Source: Isoetes taiwanensis (lineage: Eukaryota; Streptophyta; Lycopodiopsida; Isoetales; Isoetaceae). Taken from it: a stretch of DNA of 64,000 nucleotides. Below the pieces are notes generated by a model, which searched no databases, was not told where the DNA came from, and saw nothing but the letters and a program-made list of their open reading frames with translations. Shown piece by piece: positions 21,121 to 34,539 of the stretch (position 1 is its first letter; each line of letters begins with the position of its first letter). Location of the stretch: contig JAJEKV010000062.1 of the NCBI GenBank assembly GCA_021234155.1, positions 7,642,425 to 7,706,424 on the forward strand. Direction: 5' to 3'. The position numbers and the translations under genes were made by a program.

Positions 21121-24100
21121 GATGGAGTGTATTTATATTTATTCCGTACATATTATGTAGCTTATTTATAATAATATATTAATACAAGATATTGTGGTCT
21201 TTAATTTGTATCTGATATCTTTGAGTCGTATGTGGAATGATGGTTTATTTAGGTAAGTTCATGCTAATGAACTTCTTCAAAAATCTAAAATGATCTATAT
21301 AGGATTCGTTATTTAATTGAAATATCTTTCTAGAAATAGGCTCTTTCATTGAAATAGGCTCTTTTTTCTAATCTAATTCAACTCGAAGATATGTAAAGTA
21401 CCATATTAATGATATGGCTTAGGATAGCAAAGTCGAGCTTATTCTACTATTATGCACAAATTTGGACAAAATGGCATTTAAGGGCTGAAGTTCTTATAGA
21501 GCACTCTGTTATGTGTGTATGAACGCGGGAGTAGATGGTTTACAATTGGAACAATGGAATACGCATGCTAACGGATGAACATTAGCTACCATTATTTATT
21601 GTGGCAGAAAAACTATGGAACAAATGCCTCATGACTATGGCACAAAAGCTGATTTTGGGATATGGCACTACTCCTAATCAGTTGATTCTGCAAACTAAGT
21701 CTTGTTTGGTGTTCAAGGCCTCTGGTCGTCTAATGTAATAGGAATGGGTACTGTCTATGGTCCTAGGGACGAGTTTGTGCGGCATCAAGAAAAATGCTCA
21801 TTTGAGATCATTTTGATTAAAACACGTGGCAATTTAGAGATTAACAACAAAACACTTACCATTTAATACACATTTTTTAAAATAAATAAGGCAAAAAATT
21901 ATTAGAAACCATAACTCTGACGTTACTGGGATAAAACTTTCAATTTAATGGTTAATACAGGAGCGTAGATCAACTTGTCGTAATTAAAACAAAATGCTAA
22001 TTTTAAGGTATTGTGCTAAAGCCCCAAGATTTTATTTTGTTATTGATAAATTTTAATTGGCTGGTATATACGTATCTATAAGGCTAAGGATGGGGAAACC
22101 GATCGAATGTTTGCTAAAATATACGACAATTCCTATATTGGTGTTGGATTTTTATCAACAACACCATTAGGGATTAGGGTATGAATTAGTAAAACATTCT
22201 CATAACCTTCGATAAGAGTACAACGCACACTTTTCGACACCGCGTGACCAAGGCCAACAGCGACATTAAGTGAGGGCTATACTTGTCAACGAAGGCTTAA
22301 AAGTAAGCTTTTGTAGTAACCTTTTGGTTGCTAGACTGCTAAAATGTATATGCAATAGGGTATGCTTCCATATGATAATCGGTACCTAGGACCTCCATTA
22401 CATAGAGATCTTCTTTGTGTCCATTAAAAGAGAAAATATTACTATTCACAATTCGCAATTTCAGAATTAAAAAAAGGAAATATTTAGACATTAACAAAAA
22501 TCTCCCTATAAGGTTATTTATCATTTAATAAACATTTCGTGGCATATGTTAGGCAAAAAATGAATATCGGTCGTATTAAGACGATAATTACAAATATTTA
22601 AACCATCTACCATTTAATACATTTGGCAGCATCACTGTATTCATTCTAAAATTATAATTCTGACCTTGGTGAGATTTGAAGCAAGGTACGACTAGAAGCC
22701 AAATGAAGAATAAATGCTGCCTCTCACAATTCGTGGCCAACTCATATATAGCCAACTCATTCCATGAGTTGGCTATATATGGATAGCTTGTTTTTACAAA
22801 TTGAACACAATTGACAGCATCAATTATATTCATTTGAAAACTATAGCTTTTATTTTGGCGACATTGATGCGAAACATGAGTGGAAGCCATGTCTGCTGTC
22901 TATATAAGGCATCATTATATTCACTGTAAAAACTATAACTGTTTACAGGAATAAAAAATATGAGCGATGGTACATCTAGTCTATGTAAATCTAAGCTAGA
23001 TAGTGTTTTTAGCCTATGGCTTTTCATGCCTTATCACATTTTATGACAGAAATAAAAACAAATAAAGTAGCAGGAATTTGCATTTAGCTTTACTTATGGA
23101 TAATCTACAGTCTTAGAACTTCAGAACTTTTTATTAGTTCTAAAGATGCCATTTACAAAAAATGCATTTTGGATCTTTAAGTTCGAAAATAATTCATGTA
23201 TACATGGCTTGGATGGACACATACCTGACTTTTGGGCAGAATGCTATGAAGAGGGAAATGTTGGGTGGAGATCAGATGGAATACTGTTGAAATAACGTGC
23301 GATAAAAGAGAGAACACTGTAGCAAATAAACCCAGCATCAGATGTGAACAAAAGCACATGGAGCGACAATTTCGTTATTAGAAATGGTTTGATACAAAGT
23401 CCAAAATTAATCATTTATTACAATCATAATTATTAACTAATTATAGGTTTCTTTAAGATATACCAGATGCTCTAATCTAGAATGGTTAGCAGATCTCAAA
23501 ATGAAAAAGTCCATGGTGATGGCCTAGGTAATTTCAGTTGAAGTTCTTAACTGATATCTGTGACATCATACTTCTATGCTATATATTTCTCTATCAGTAG
23601 CATATCAGTCCTAATCGGCCCTAGACCTTCGGTGATGTTTCTGTGTTCTAGCATTCTAAGAGATTGCTGCTCTGCGAGAGAGGAGTTCTCTCTTGGGCTC
23701 CCTCAGATTAAGCCGTTTGAAACCAAACATTTGTCCTTGATTTGGCTTTTCCCTTCTCTGTGTTGGATTTAAGAATTCAATCCCATAATCTGTGAATTCA
23801 CACCCAAATTTGGGTCTATAAAGCACAAAATTGCAGAGGTCAATCTTAATCTCTGTGGTCCAAAATTTACACAGCCTATGAGTTCACACTCAAATTTGGG
23901 TTTATAAACCATAAAATTGGAGGTCAACCTCGATCTGTGAGGTCGAAAAAGTCCACAATTTGCTCTGAATTTAAGCAATACATCCGCCTCAACGGTGGCA
24001 AACGTCCTATTAAAATTGGGGGCATGCCATAGGTAAATGGATGCCATAATTCTTAGGTACCGTTGCTGCTGTGGGAAGTTACTCAATGCAGAATTTCGCC

Positions 24101-24490
24101 TTAGCAATCATATTAGAGTGACTCCATCTCCTTAATTTGTGACCAGCATTAGCAACTCGATATGCCGAAATTACAGTTGCAAAAGAATCCACAGATCCTG
24201 ACTCAACTTTAAAGTTTTTGGATTCTAGTGCCTGGATTTATGTAAAGGGCTTTGATTTATTTTATTCCTAGTTTGCTTCTGGTCATGAAAAAGCAAAGTG
24301 TCTGCTGTTCGTAGAAAGCTTTTACAGAGCCTGTAAATAGGCTTGAATCTGGCTTCGATCATGAGAAAAGTATCAAAATTCGTCTGAATGCAATTGGGCA
24401 AAGTCGCATCTCTGGAAGGTTCCTCTTTGCAAAGAGCTGCAGTGTACAAATTTGTAGATTCTGCTTTCATGGCCGAGCAACAGAGATCCA
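21121..24490. other. non-coding stretch with local duplications
   Basis: No recognisable gene. Diverged repeats carry CATTTAATACA..TTCATT..AACTATA motifs three times between 22.60 and 22.95 kb. A direct duplication of about 90 bp at 23.78-23.97 kb contains TTCACACYCAAATTTGGGT and ATAAARCAYAAAATTG. A hairpin at 22743-22781 is listed separately. Confidence 0.5.
22743..22781. repeat. perfect 18-bp inverted repeat, 3-nt loop
   Basis: CATATATAGCCAACTCAT, then TCC, then its exact reverse complement. Such a tight perfect hairpin could be the residue of a MITE or a small-RNA-producing hairpin, but it is shorter than typical plant pre-miRNAs. Confidence 0.85.
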
Positions 24491-25885
24491 AAATGCTGCC
24501 GGAATTGCCTCAAAATGCGCGTTTAAAACATTCTTTTGAGAATTGTGCCAAAAGATAGGCTAATTAAATTCCATTGGTTCGATACGCACATGGTTATGGG
24601 GCAAGGAATTCGAAATTTTATTGAAGGACCTATGGACTCGGCCACAAAAATCCAAGAACTTGTCTGCAAAGCGCATCAGTTGGGGCTAGAATCCATATTA
24701 GACTCTGTAATCGATGAATACGTCAGAAACTGCTATATGATTATGCGTTAAGCAACCCAAAATTTTGTTGAACTGGCCATGGATTTGCCCGTAAAAATCG
24801 AAGAAGATGTCTGCAAAACACATCGATTGGGGCCAGTGAGCACAGTACAGAGAAAGGCCTAGGGCTCTCTGGCTCTTGTTTTAAATTTGAGCCCCTAGAT
24901 CGATGCGCCAGGTCTAAGGCCACTGTTTTCTGGATTCAACACTGCTGCTGCAAACAAAAAGCTTAGCCCCTTTTTATGATGTGGGCGATGGATTTCCCTA
25001 TGTTTCCAACTGAATTAGCCTGCTTTTATCCCGGAATTAGCTGCCTTTATCTTTAATTTCCTCACCGAAATTGAAACGCTAGATTAACTATTTGCTTTCT
25101 GTTCTTACCATATAGAAGATTCTGGAGCTAGGGACAGCAACTTACCCGGATTTTTTCAGCTCTGGCTGGACCTTTCTTGTTAGTCTCGTGCAAAGCTTCT
25201 GCAAAGAACACAACGAATAGACCAATTACTAATCTATTTTGTTAAAATGGAGCCCTGGGTGGCATCTAACGGAGTAGAATGAGTGCAGCCGCCCTGTGTT
25301 TCCAAGCCTGGAGTCTTTAAACTACTTGGATGAAAATTGGTCCGAAAATGCATCCTAGAAAGCAATAGATTTTTTAACCGGAATTGAAACCAAAGTCATG
25401 GACCAAGCAATTCCCAGCTGATTTTTGCTTATTCTAAAACCACAATTAACTGGTTTTATCTTGCTTAGTCTCCTCACCGGAATTAAAAGGGAACGTTAGG
25501 TATTTAATTTAAGAAATGGACAATTTTCAATCAATTCTCGTTTGGTCCAAAGGAAATTTCATATCTCTTACTGCATGCAGAGTAAATCATGGCGCTACAG
25601 ACACAAACTTACCCGGGGTTTTCTTGGCTCCGCCTGTACTTTTGTTGATAGTTTTGTGCAGAACTTCTGCAACAACAAATAGAGTCTATTACTAATCTAG
25701 TTCATACAACGGGGGGCCAGGCGGCATAAGGGAAGAGGCACGTGCACCGGGGGAAGCTCACGGCGATCTGAAAGTTTCTCCGGTTTGAATATAGTCAATT
25801 TTGCTCTTAAGCAATAACCGGAAGGTAGGTATAGCTAATTCTAAAATGCCTTTTTGGAACCGGATTTTTTTTTAATAATAATATA
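24491..25885. other. duplicated exon-like segments, unidentified
   Basis: Two copies of a ~110-bp segment (about 25139-25250 and 25606-25715) read on the minus strand as AEALHETNKKGP.. and AEVLHKTINKSTGG.., each running into a GTAAGTT donor. Two plus-strand segments (24636-24690 and 24795-24840) likewise encode related KIQELVCKAHQLG / KIEEDVCKTHRLG strings. This suggests a gene region that underwent internal duplication, but I cannot identify the protein. Confidence 0.35.
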
Positions 25886-25889
25886 TATA

Positions 25890-26323
25890 GAAGGATAGCA
25901 CATCAAACCATTGAAAGGGGCATCAAACATATTAAGAAATTGAACCATTAAATTAAACCCCCCTTGACCCCCAGTTATTTTTGCTGATATTCATGCAAGA
26001 CGTCCAACGGTTGGCGAGGAGCCCCAAATACATACGCCAATATATGTGTACCGTACTAAGCATACATGTGTACAATGCACCTCACAACCTTTGGGCTAAT
26101 TGTGTATTTGAAACTGATAGTTATCTAAAACTTACAAATAAACGAGTTGCATCTAATGATGGTTGGGATCGTCCGAAACAGACATCCAACAGTTCGAGCC
26201 TACCGATGGACGCCCTGCACGAATATCAGCAAAAACAACTAGGGGGTCGGGTGGGTTTAATTTAATGGTTCAATTTCTTAATATGTTTGATGCCCCTTTC
26301 AATGGTTTGATGTACTATCCTTC
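25890..26323. mobile_element. foldback MITE with ~107-bp terminal inverted repeats
   Basis: 25890-25996 and 26217-26323 are inverted copies that differ at only a handful of positions by eye. Both begin GAAGGATAGYACATCAAACC inward from the ends and run through GAACCATTAAATTAAACC to TTTTTGCTGATATTC. Weaker pairing continues inward to about 26020. The 220-bp centre has no gene. The flanks are TA-rich, so the target-site duplication cannot be called. The right end directly abuts a module copy at 26.34 kb. Confidence 0.85.
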
Positions 26324-26344
26324 TCCTTCTATTCTATCTATCAT

Positions 26345-27411
<1,067 letters not shown>

Positions 27412-27419
27412 TGAATGCC

Positions 27420-29460
27420 TGATTGTTTTTAGGGTCTGAAGCATGGATTTGAAAACACAAGACAAGATGTTCTGAATATGAAATTTCAATTGCAGAAGGA
27501 GTTTGTAACTTTCGGTATGTGCTTTTACTCATGTCATATTACATATTTAAAATTTCGTTAGATTGGCTGTCAAATAACGCGGAGTTCTGCAAAGATAGAT
27601 TTGAATGCAAAATTATGTCTGTTTGTTTTCCAGCATCTTAACATGCAACCATAAAAGATTTCTGCCATCAATAAGTTAAACATGTGTCTACTTATCTTGC
27701 CCTTCCTTACTAGATCCTCTCCATGTTACCAGCTATAATTAAAGCTTACTAAAAGATATTTGAGAGCCTTTTGGTAGTATACTATTATAGCTGTGATGGC
27801 CACAAAGAGTTGATCCTTCAAGTTGTTAAAGCCTGAATTAAAAGGTAGATCAGTTATTGCTTCCATCACATGTGTGAATTTGCTAAGCGATATGCATCTT
27901 CCTCCAGGATAGTGCTGTTCTTGAGACTTATCCTCTTGTGCAAAAGTCTGCTCCAGCATTAGGGCTCATTATGTTTGCTGCATATGGATTGGATCCTTTA
28001 GCTCGGTTCTTACATGAAATTTTTTTAAGGTAGAGAAATATATATGATAATATTTTTTTCACATACATATGATGATGGTTTATCAATGTTTTCTGCAGTT
28101 AATCAAAGAAGATCAGGATTGGAATAAGAGCGATATGAAACACATTCTAGTCTCTTATATAAGGTCGTTATTGCTTTGGACAGGAGTCACTAGCATCTGC
28201 AGGTAGGCCTCTACAGATAGCATTCCCACATCCTGTTGATTATCCTAATTCCTAAGTTTTCAGAGCATTTGATCCTCTGAAACTATCGTGTGAAAGGAGT
28301 CAAACTATGAAAGAACGCCTTGTGCATTTTCTGCAGTCTTTGTCGACAGTCTTGGCATTTGCCATTTGTACGCAAGGGTATAGTAAATTTCGAATGCTTT
28401 ACTGAAAGAATAAGATGGCTAACATGCCCTATGGGAATCTTCCAGCTTGGTGCAACAGGTCCATCAAGTCATCAATGAGCAAGAATTAGATAAAAATCTA
28501 CCAGTAAGCTTTCTTATCATCTACATTTATGGGTGCTAGAGGTGGCAGCATGTGAAAGCATAGTGAATTTTCTGTACCAGTAACTATATCCATCATAGGG
28601 TAGAAACTCTTCTTTTACATCTCCTTAGGAACCTTCTTATGCACCACAAAAGTCTTGACAGCCCACCTCTAAGATAAATACTTTGCTAGGTGTCAACTTC
28701 CAATCTGTCTATTTCTTGTTTGTCTATTTCCTCTTTGCAATTTCAACTTCTTTTTTTTATCATGCTTTGGAAAGACAGAGAGGCAGCCAACTTGATCATC
28801 AAGAGAGAGCTTAATGCTTGTACATGTTTTGAGCCCGTGCCAAGAATGCAGAAAGTCAGTTTTGGAATTGTACGGTAAAGTTTGTTTGTTGTTTTTAGTC
28901 TACTTGATTCACTTTTTCGATAGTTCCCATACTATGGCTTCTAAAATTGCAAGGAGGAGAGTTCTCGGAGATTATCAAAGGACTTAAAATGAAGCGCAAT
29001 AAAAGGCACATCTTTTATCTCGTTTGGTGGAGACAACCTCAATAGAATTATAGGTAAGTGACATGAAGACTGATGTTAGTGCAGCAATAATACGCAAATA
29101 TGTCCAATAGCCAACATTTGGTACCATTTCGAGAACTGCTCACGAACACTTTGAGAACTAATTATCAGTGTTGTAGGTACATTTGTGTAACATCTATTGA
29201 AGTATTATTTGTGTAACTTGTTGAAGTATTAGTTGCCTAAGATTGCACGGGAGTCATTACAATACAAAATGTGAGATATTGTAATAACATGTTCCACCAA
29301 TTTACCCAACATGACTTGCTAGAAAGTGTTTCTTAGCCCTTCCCTATCCCTTTTCAATGATAGCATATCCTTTTGCAAACATTTTGTCTTCAAAATTTTG
29401 AAATAAATAATATCAATTGGATTATAGATGCCACACAATCATTTACAAGTGCATTGAGCT
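27420..29460 (+). other. series of unassigned exon-like pieces
   Basis: Plus-strand stretches bounded by splice-like sites occur at about 27905-28031 (PLVQKSAPALGLIMFAAYG..DPLARFLHEIFL), 28100-28160 (LIKEDQDWNKSDMKHILVSY), 28775-28855 (EAANLIIKRELNACTCFEP) and 28950-29015 (LQGGEFSEIIKGLKMKRNKR). They read like consecutive exons of one protein that I cannot name, possibly part of the same captured DNA as the PRP4 piece. Confidence 0.35.
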
Positions 29461-29479
29461 AACTTATCGGAACGGTTGA

Positions 29480-29905
29480 ACATGCACACAATGACAACCT
29501 TAGGAACATGTTTTCCACTAGAGGATCTTTATAGAATCTTGAAGAATTTAAAAGAATCTTCAGAGCTTTCGAATCTTCTATAAACCTTGAAATATAAAGA
29601 AATCCACAAATAATCTTCAACCATCTAGGTGAATGTTTATGAAATCTTGGAGTACAAGGGGTCTTCATACAATCTTAAGGATCTGGCAAAATCTTATGGA
29701 AATCTTCTCATAATCTTCATAAAATGTTGGAGGACCCGGAAAAACTTCATAGAATTTTAGAGAGCCTCTAAGGGAATCGTATGAGGATTGCAAACTCCAG
29801 GAAATCTAGGGTAAGGTCCATATAATCTTTGAGAATCTAGGGCAATTTTTATAGAATCTTAAAAAATCTAGGCGAATCTTCATAAGAATCTTAAGCTCGA
29901 ACGAG
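29480..29905. repeat. short GAATCTT array
   Basis: Degenerate repeats of GAATCTTNNNGAATCTAGG in the orientation opposite to the array at 4.3-5.9 kb. About 450 bp further on lies a module copy at 30.35 kb, the same array-then-module order as at 58.25-59.64 kb. Confidence 0.75.
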
Positions 29906-30342
29906 ACACCATACAATTTGTGTGCCCCCATAAAAGCTTAGGTTCGAAGTAGACACCTTATGAACTGCACACTTGTTGGGGATCCTTAGCTTCTAGTTAA
30001 AGGAATTGGGATTCCAATTGAGATGATTGAGATTATAACAACCCATGAAGGAGTTAACATTCACAATTTGAGTAGGTTGCAAGTGTGTGTGGATGCATTT
30101 CCTGAATAAATATGCTTATGCTACTCGTTAGAGGGACATTGAATTCGACTTATCTGAGCCAAAGGCACCCCACAGGCTAAAAATAAGGAACATCCTTCAC
30201 CAAAAATGGATGCCGTAAAAAAAAACAACTAAGATAATTTGGTGCTTTGGAATGAATCTTTCTATAATCTTACGGAATACTCGCAGTATCCTGGAGAATT
30301 TTAATACATTGTTGAAAAACCTATGTACGTACAGTCGATTTC
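29906..30342. other. spacer between array and module
   Basis: No gene recognised. The last 100 bp (TGGAATGAATCTTTCTATAATC onward) still contains scattered GAATCT units. Confidence 0.4.
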
Positions 30343-30580
30343 GTACACTCCCTTATAGTACAAATACTTTTATATATATACAATTATATTTGTGTGTAGA
30401 TGTGTGTAGACATTTTGATCTCGGCCGTCCATCTCAGATCTGGACAGCCCACGTGAAGCCCCCAAATAAGCCACCTCAAATGACCCCTTTATTTGGGGCT
30501 TTTGATCTAGGCCCTAGAATGTGCTAGATCAATGGCTTATATTTAATCGCCCATATTAAATGTAATAATTAATGCCAACC
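30343..30580 (+). repeat. dispersed module copy 2
   Basis: GTACACTCCCTTATAGTACA, the TATATATATACAATTATAT core, GATGTGTGTAGACA, GGCCGTCCATCTCAGATCTG (second arm mutated to GGACAGCC), CCCCTTTATTTGGGG and GTAATAATTAATGCC are collinear with copy 1 at near identity. An HSP70 first-exon fragment begins about 200 bp downstream. Confidence 0.85.
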
Positions 30581-30792
30581 GAGTGGCAAGAACCTATAGT
30601 TACAAATCTCGAGAGAAAGTCTTCGAGATGTTTCGGCAAAAAATATCTTTGAGATATCTGATTTCTTCAAGCCCTGACTGCTCTGCTCTGTTCGATAACC
30701 CATTCATACTCGATCCACTCCTCCGGCCAAGTTAGGCTTGGGATCTTGTGTTTTTTGTCAAAAATCCGTCTGTTTTTTCTTAGATCTTGGAG

Positions 30793-30908
30793 ATGGCCGG
30801 AAAGGGTGAAGGCCCTGCCATTGGTATCGATCTTGGTACTACCTATTCTTGCGTCGGAGTTTGGCAGCATGATCGTGTTGAGATCATCGCAAATGACAAG
30901 GGTAACAG
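30793..30908 (+). pseudogene. HSP70 N-terminal fragment
   Basis: ATG 30793 opens [20 protein letters not shown] and continues through [18 protein letters not shown], the phosphate-1 ATP-binding loop of cytosolic HSP70/HSC70. Homology stops at 30908, where AACAG-GTTAGG looks like a donor, but plant HSP70 genes normally splice about 30 codons later. The rest of the ATPase and the substrate-binding domain are absent. The leader sequence before the ATG looks like genuine UTR, so the captured piece probably included the 5' end of a host gene. Confidence 0.9.
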
Positions 30909-31464
30909 GTTAGGCATCTGTTGCTTTCCGCAGGGCTTCCTATTTCTTCTGCATAAATGTCTTCTTAGATTCGGCCCATGTTCATTCTGCTTCGAAGTAT
31001 TTTCTTTTACCGTAGCATTGCACCTGTATTCAATTGATCCTTCATATGATCTACTTCTAAACGTGAGAAACCGAGCATCGCCAGTACGAGGTCTTTGGTA
31101 CGACTGTCCAGGCACAGATTTGCAGAGATAATGCAACAGGTATTTTATAAGTTAAGAATGGTTTGTTTTTATGAAAGGGCAAATGCCAGACATGATTCTT
31201 AAGCTTGTGTTGCAGGTAATTAATTGCCGAGGGCTCTTGGTTGATGCATGCTTTTATGCATGAAGAACCACAAACAGGTCCCTTATTGAATCGATTTCGA
31301 GCGCTTATCCTTTTTGGATTTGCATTCCATCTATGTGCGACGGATTTGGCGATGTTTTTGGAGCTACCCCTTTGCGCATGATGCCGGTAGTGCTTATGCC
31401 CGGTTCAGCATCACTTACGGCCTCTCCTTTTTATTCTGGCGTCATTCACAGCCATGATTGGCAG

Positions 31465-31714
31465 ACATAGCTGTGGTAAGCTTTTTGTTGATCTAACAAG
31501 GCAAATGCTTTCGAAGCTTGCAAATCAGCTATACATGTCTGCTCTGCTGTCCTTTGGAAACAAACATATGGTTAACCTGAAGAAGTACAGTATTTTGCTT
31601 CTGGATCTTCTGGTGGATCTGAAGACTGTTCTACAAGCTGACAATGGTTTCCTTCTTGGGCATTGGTTAGAGAATGCGAAGCAGGTAGCAACGTCTCAAA
31701 ACGAAATGGAACTG
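31465..31714 (+). pseudogene. alpha-N-acetylglucosaminidase (NAGLU) exon fragment
   Basis: Bounded by TTGGCAG and a GTATTT donor, this exon encodes VDLTRQMLSKLANQLY and later LLLDLLVDLKTVLQADNGFL, then GHWLENAKQVATSQNEMEL. This is the C-terminal helical domain of plant alpha-N-acetylglucosaminidases (compare DLTRQVLSKLANQ, FLLGTWLESAK, EYEWNARTQ). The following EWNARTQVT block and the catalytic N-terminal domain are not found. It lies 0.55 kb after the HSP70 piece, with which it has no normal linkage. Confidence 0.82.
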
Positions 31715-34040
31715 GTATTTAGTTTTCCACAATGTTTATTGCCTTTTTGTCCCTTCGATTTGTCTCTTGTTTGGCAATTAAGCCCAATCGATCTGAGTTT
31801 GCATTTCCCTGCATATTGTGCTAACTCTGGGTATTTACCCTTTTTGCAGGCAAAATCCTTCGGGTTCAACTGGTGGTAATTTGAAGGCCAAATGCACGTG
31901 GTTACATGCAGAACAGGTGATCACGTACTATTTGTTTCATCAATAAAGAGATTTGTTTTGTCAATAAGGGGGTCAGATGCACATAATGGGCTGTGTCTTA
32001 TCTTCTTGATTGTTGCAGTTACGTCAAAAAATCCAGCTTCAAGCTTGTTAGAATCCAGAAGCATGAGCGTGTCGAGTGCTAATACCAGGGCTACATGGAT
32101 TTCATGTTCACCCTTCAAGAGACCGACAAAGGTATGCCTTTCTCTTTGGTTAAAACTCAACTTCTAATCTTGAGAGCTTAGCAGAAGGTAATCATTTTGC
32201 AGGTTTCTGTATTGTTGAAAGAGTTTAAAACCAGTAGCTGTTGCTTCGAACTTTGACAATGCTTATGAGGATGCACATAAAAATGAAAATAAGTCAATAT
32301 GGCATTACACTCATATCTCCCTTCATATCGCTCATGCTAGAGGAGATAATCGTGCGTGTAATTGTATCTGCTAAAATAAGTATCCGAAATTGACTTCTGC
32401 CACTTCTACCTTAGCCAGATAAGGTCTGGCTTTCATATAGGAACATAATTTGGCTTATGACTTCATGCTGCTTACCAAACAATTTAGATTTCGCAATAAG
32501 CAACAGAAGAAGTGCCAGAAGGCACTATTTAAATCTTTATGCATGTGTGTTCCTGTTCTTCAATTAGTTTAATTATTTGGAGAATCTTTTAGTTAGGTAT
32601 TTTTATCATTATTATTCCCGTAATTTTGATAATTGTATTTTACAAGAACATTTTTTTTCTAGATTCGGCGTTGGGATTACTTTCGAGGGCGGCTTTGTCG
32701 ATACTTTTGACGTGGCAAACGTGGTCAGTCTGTTGTGTCCACTTTTCCTGCATGTATGTCTTGCTATCTGTTTTCTCTGTTTTTGTTGTGAAGCTTATTT
32801 GGACTAATGGGCAGAATGAGGCAACGGATGGCCTTGTTGGTGGAGTTCATTATGTCTAGAGTCCCATGCAGTTTTAGGCATTGCTACAAGCCGGATGTAA
32901 CATCTTTGTTGCAAGAATCATTGGGGGTACATATTCTATCCCCGGAAAAAAAAAAGTGGTCTTTTATTTTATTGTTGGAAACTTAGGTTGTAGCCGGACT
33001 ATGTAGTTAAACTTCACGTAATTCATTCTCCTTTCGATTTTCAATTCTTTAAGTGGAAGTGAAACCCGAACCGGACACTTCTCCCTTACTGCCTTTAGAA
33101 ATGAATGGAGCCCAGGGCTATCTTTAAATATGAAGCTTTTTCGGTCTCATTTTGGATGCGAGCATCGGACCCAACAAATATGGTCGCTTTTAAGTAGTGT
33201 ATGCGTTATCATCTTGTGTTTACCGCCAATTCGAGAAATTTAACTATTTTCACCTTCTTTGTGAAATCATCTTGTGTTTACTGCCAATTCCAGAGAATTT
33301 AACTATTTTCACCTTCTTTGTGAAATCCCTGTGCGTATAGCTACTATACTCGTAGTCTTTGAGCCATTTTTGAATCTTTGTGGCTATTTTGATTAATTTG
33401 AAATGGGCTGCAGGTTTTATGGAGTTCTGCTACTTCGATGTGATATTGGAACAAAGAAAATATGTTTATGAATGTAATATTTCTTCACACTAAGATGATG
33501 CATGGTTCTCTAGACAATTATTTTAGAAAAAATTTGTCCAACTAGCCTGCAGTTTGATCAACATGGGAATTTATGGGTAGTTGCTAGTGCAGCTGAAACA
33601 ATGGTCATTGACAATTTTGGGCACCCTCTTGTGCTTGGCCAGTCCCTTTGTTTTGTGTATTTGGAATTTTGTTGACCGAGCACAATAAGCTTTTGACTGT
33701 GGCAGTTGGCCATTATCTTCCTCACAATCTTACACTCTAATAATGAATGAAAAATTGTTTCACCATCTTACACTCTAATAATGAATGAAAATTTGTTTCA
33801 TTGTTAATACAACCGAGACAGAGAGAGCAGAGCACTACCATATTTAGCTTTTCTAGAATTCAGGTAGCTACATCGTGGTTTTAAATACCAGCGTTGCAAT
33901 TTTTTAACACTTGTGAAAACTTGATTTGGGCAACCAGCCGTAAATGCATGATCTGACAATTCCACTCAAAACATTTTGCGTCGTTAAATGGCAATCGAAA
34001 ATAATGTTCAAAGATTTGGAATTAATCCAAAACCATTTTG
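31715..34040. other. further exon-like pieces and tandem repeats
   Basis: Unassigned exon-like plus-strand stretches lie at 31858-31917, at 32021-32132 (ends GYMDFMFTLQETDKG before GTATGCC; contains one stop) and at 32660-32725 (FGVGITFEGGFVDTFDVAN). A ~60-bp tandem duplication (ATCATCTTGTGTTTACYGCC) lies at 33208-33330 and a ~48-bp one (ACTCTAATAATGAATGAAAA) at 33730-33800. I cannot name the proteins. Confidence 0.4.
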
Positions 34041-34044
34041 CAAA

Positions 34045-34539
34045 CTAAAATAATGTTGAAAGATTTGCAAGTAACATAAAATCATTTTGCTTTGGGCCTT
34101 GGTTGGCAGTCTTTGATTGGCTCAGCAATATAAAAAGGAGCAAAATACCCTTCTTGCTTCCAGAAGAATGGTGCTTACTGGGTCTAGCATGAGGGTGGCA
34201 GCGGCCAGAAAGGCCACAGTAAGCTCTCAGCCTCTCAATTGTATACCTTTGTCCTTTAGGGGAAGATTTTAACATGAGTGGATGCAAGAAGCGTTGCAAC
34301 TCTAAGCTATTGATCAGGTCTTGAAGGGCGCCTGCAATTTGATAGCTCATTGAGTTGTGCAACCGTTTAACACTAGCCCAATGAGTCATATGTTGAAGGG
34401 TTTTCAATAGCTGTAGAGTTTTGGATTGCAAATAACAAAGTTTTAACGGTGGATGCCATCGCAATGCGAGGTGTTGAATGAAAACCTTTTTCTCTTGCTT
34501 CTCAATCCCATTATGCAAGTTAATCCAAGGCAAAAGCAT
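34045..34539 (-). other. 164-codon ORF, unidentified
   Basis: The open frame contains SYQIAGALQDLINSLELQRF and GQRYTIERLRAYCGLSGRC. I see no family match and no clear splice signals. It may be coding remnant or chance. Confidence 0.25.

Noticed and set aside
34045-34539. Organelle-derived ribosomal protein in the 164-codon ORF
   Set aside because: RYTIERLRAYCGLSG looked suggestive at first, but no second conserved block supports it.
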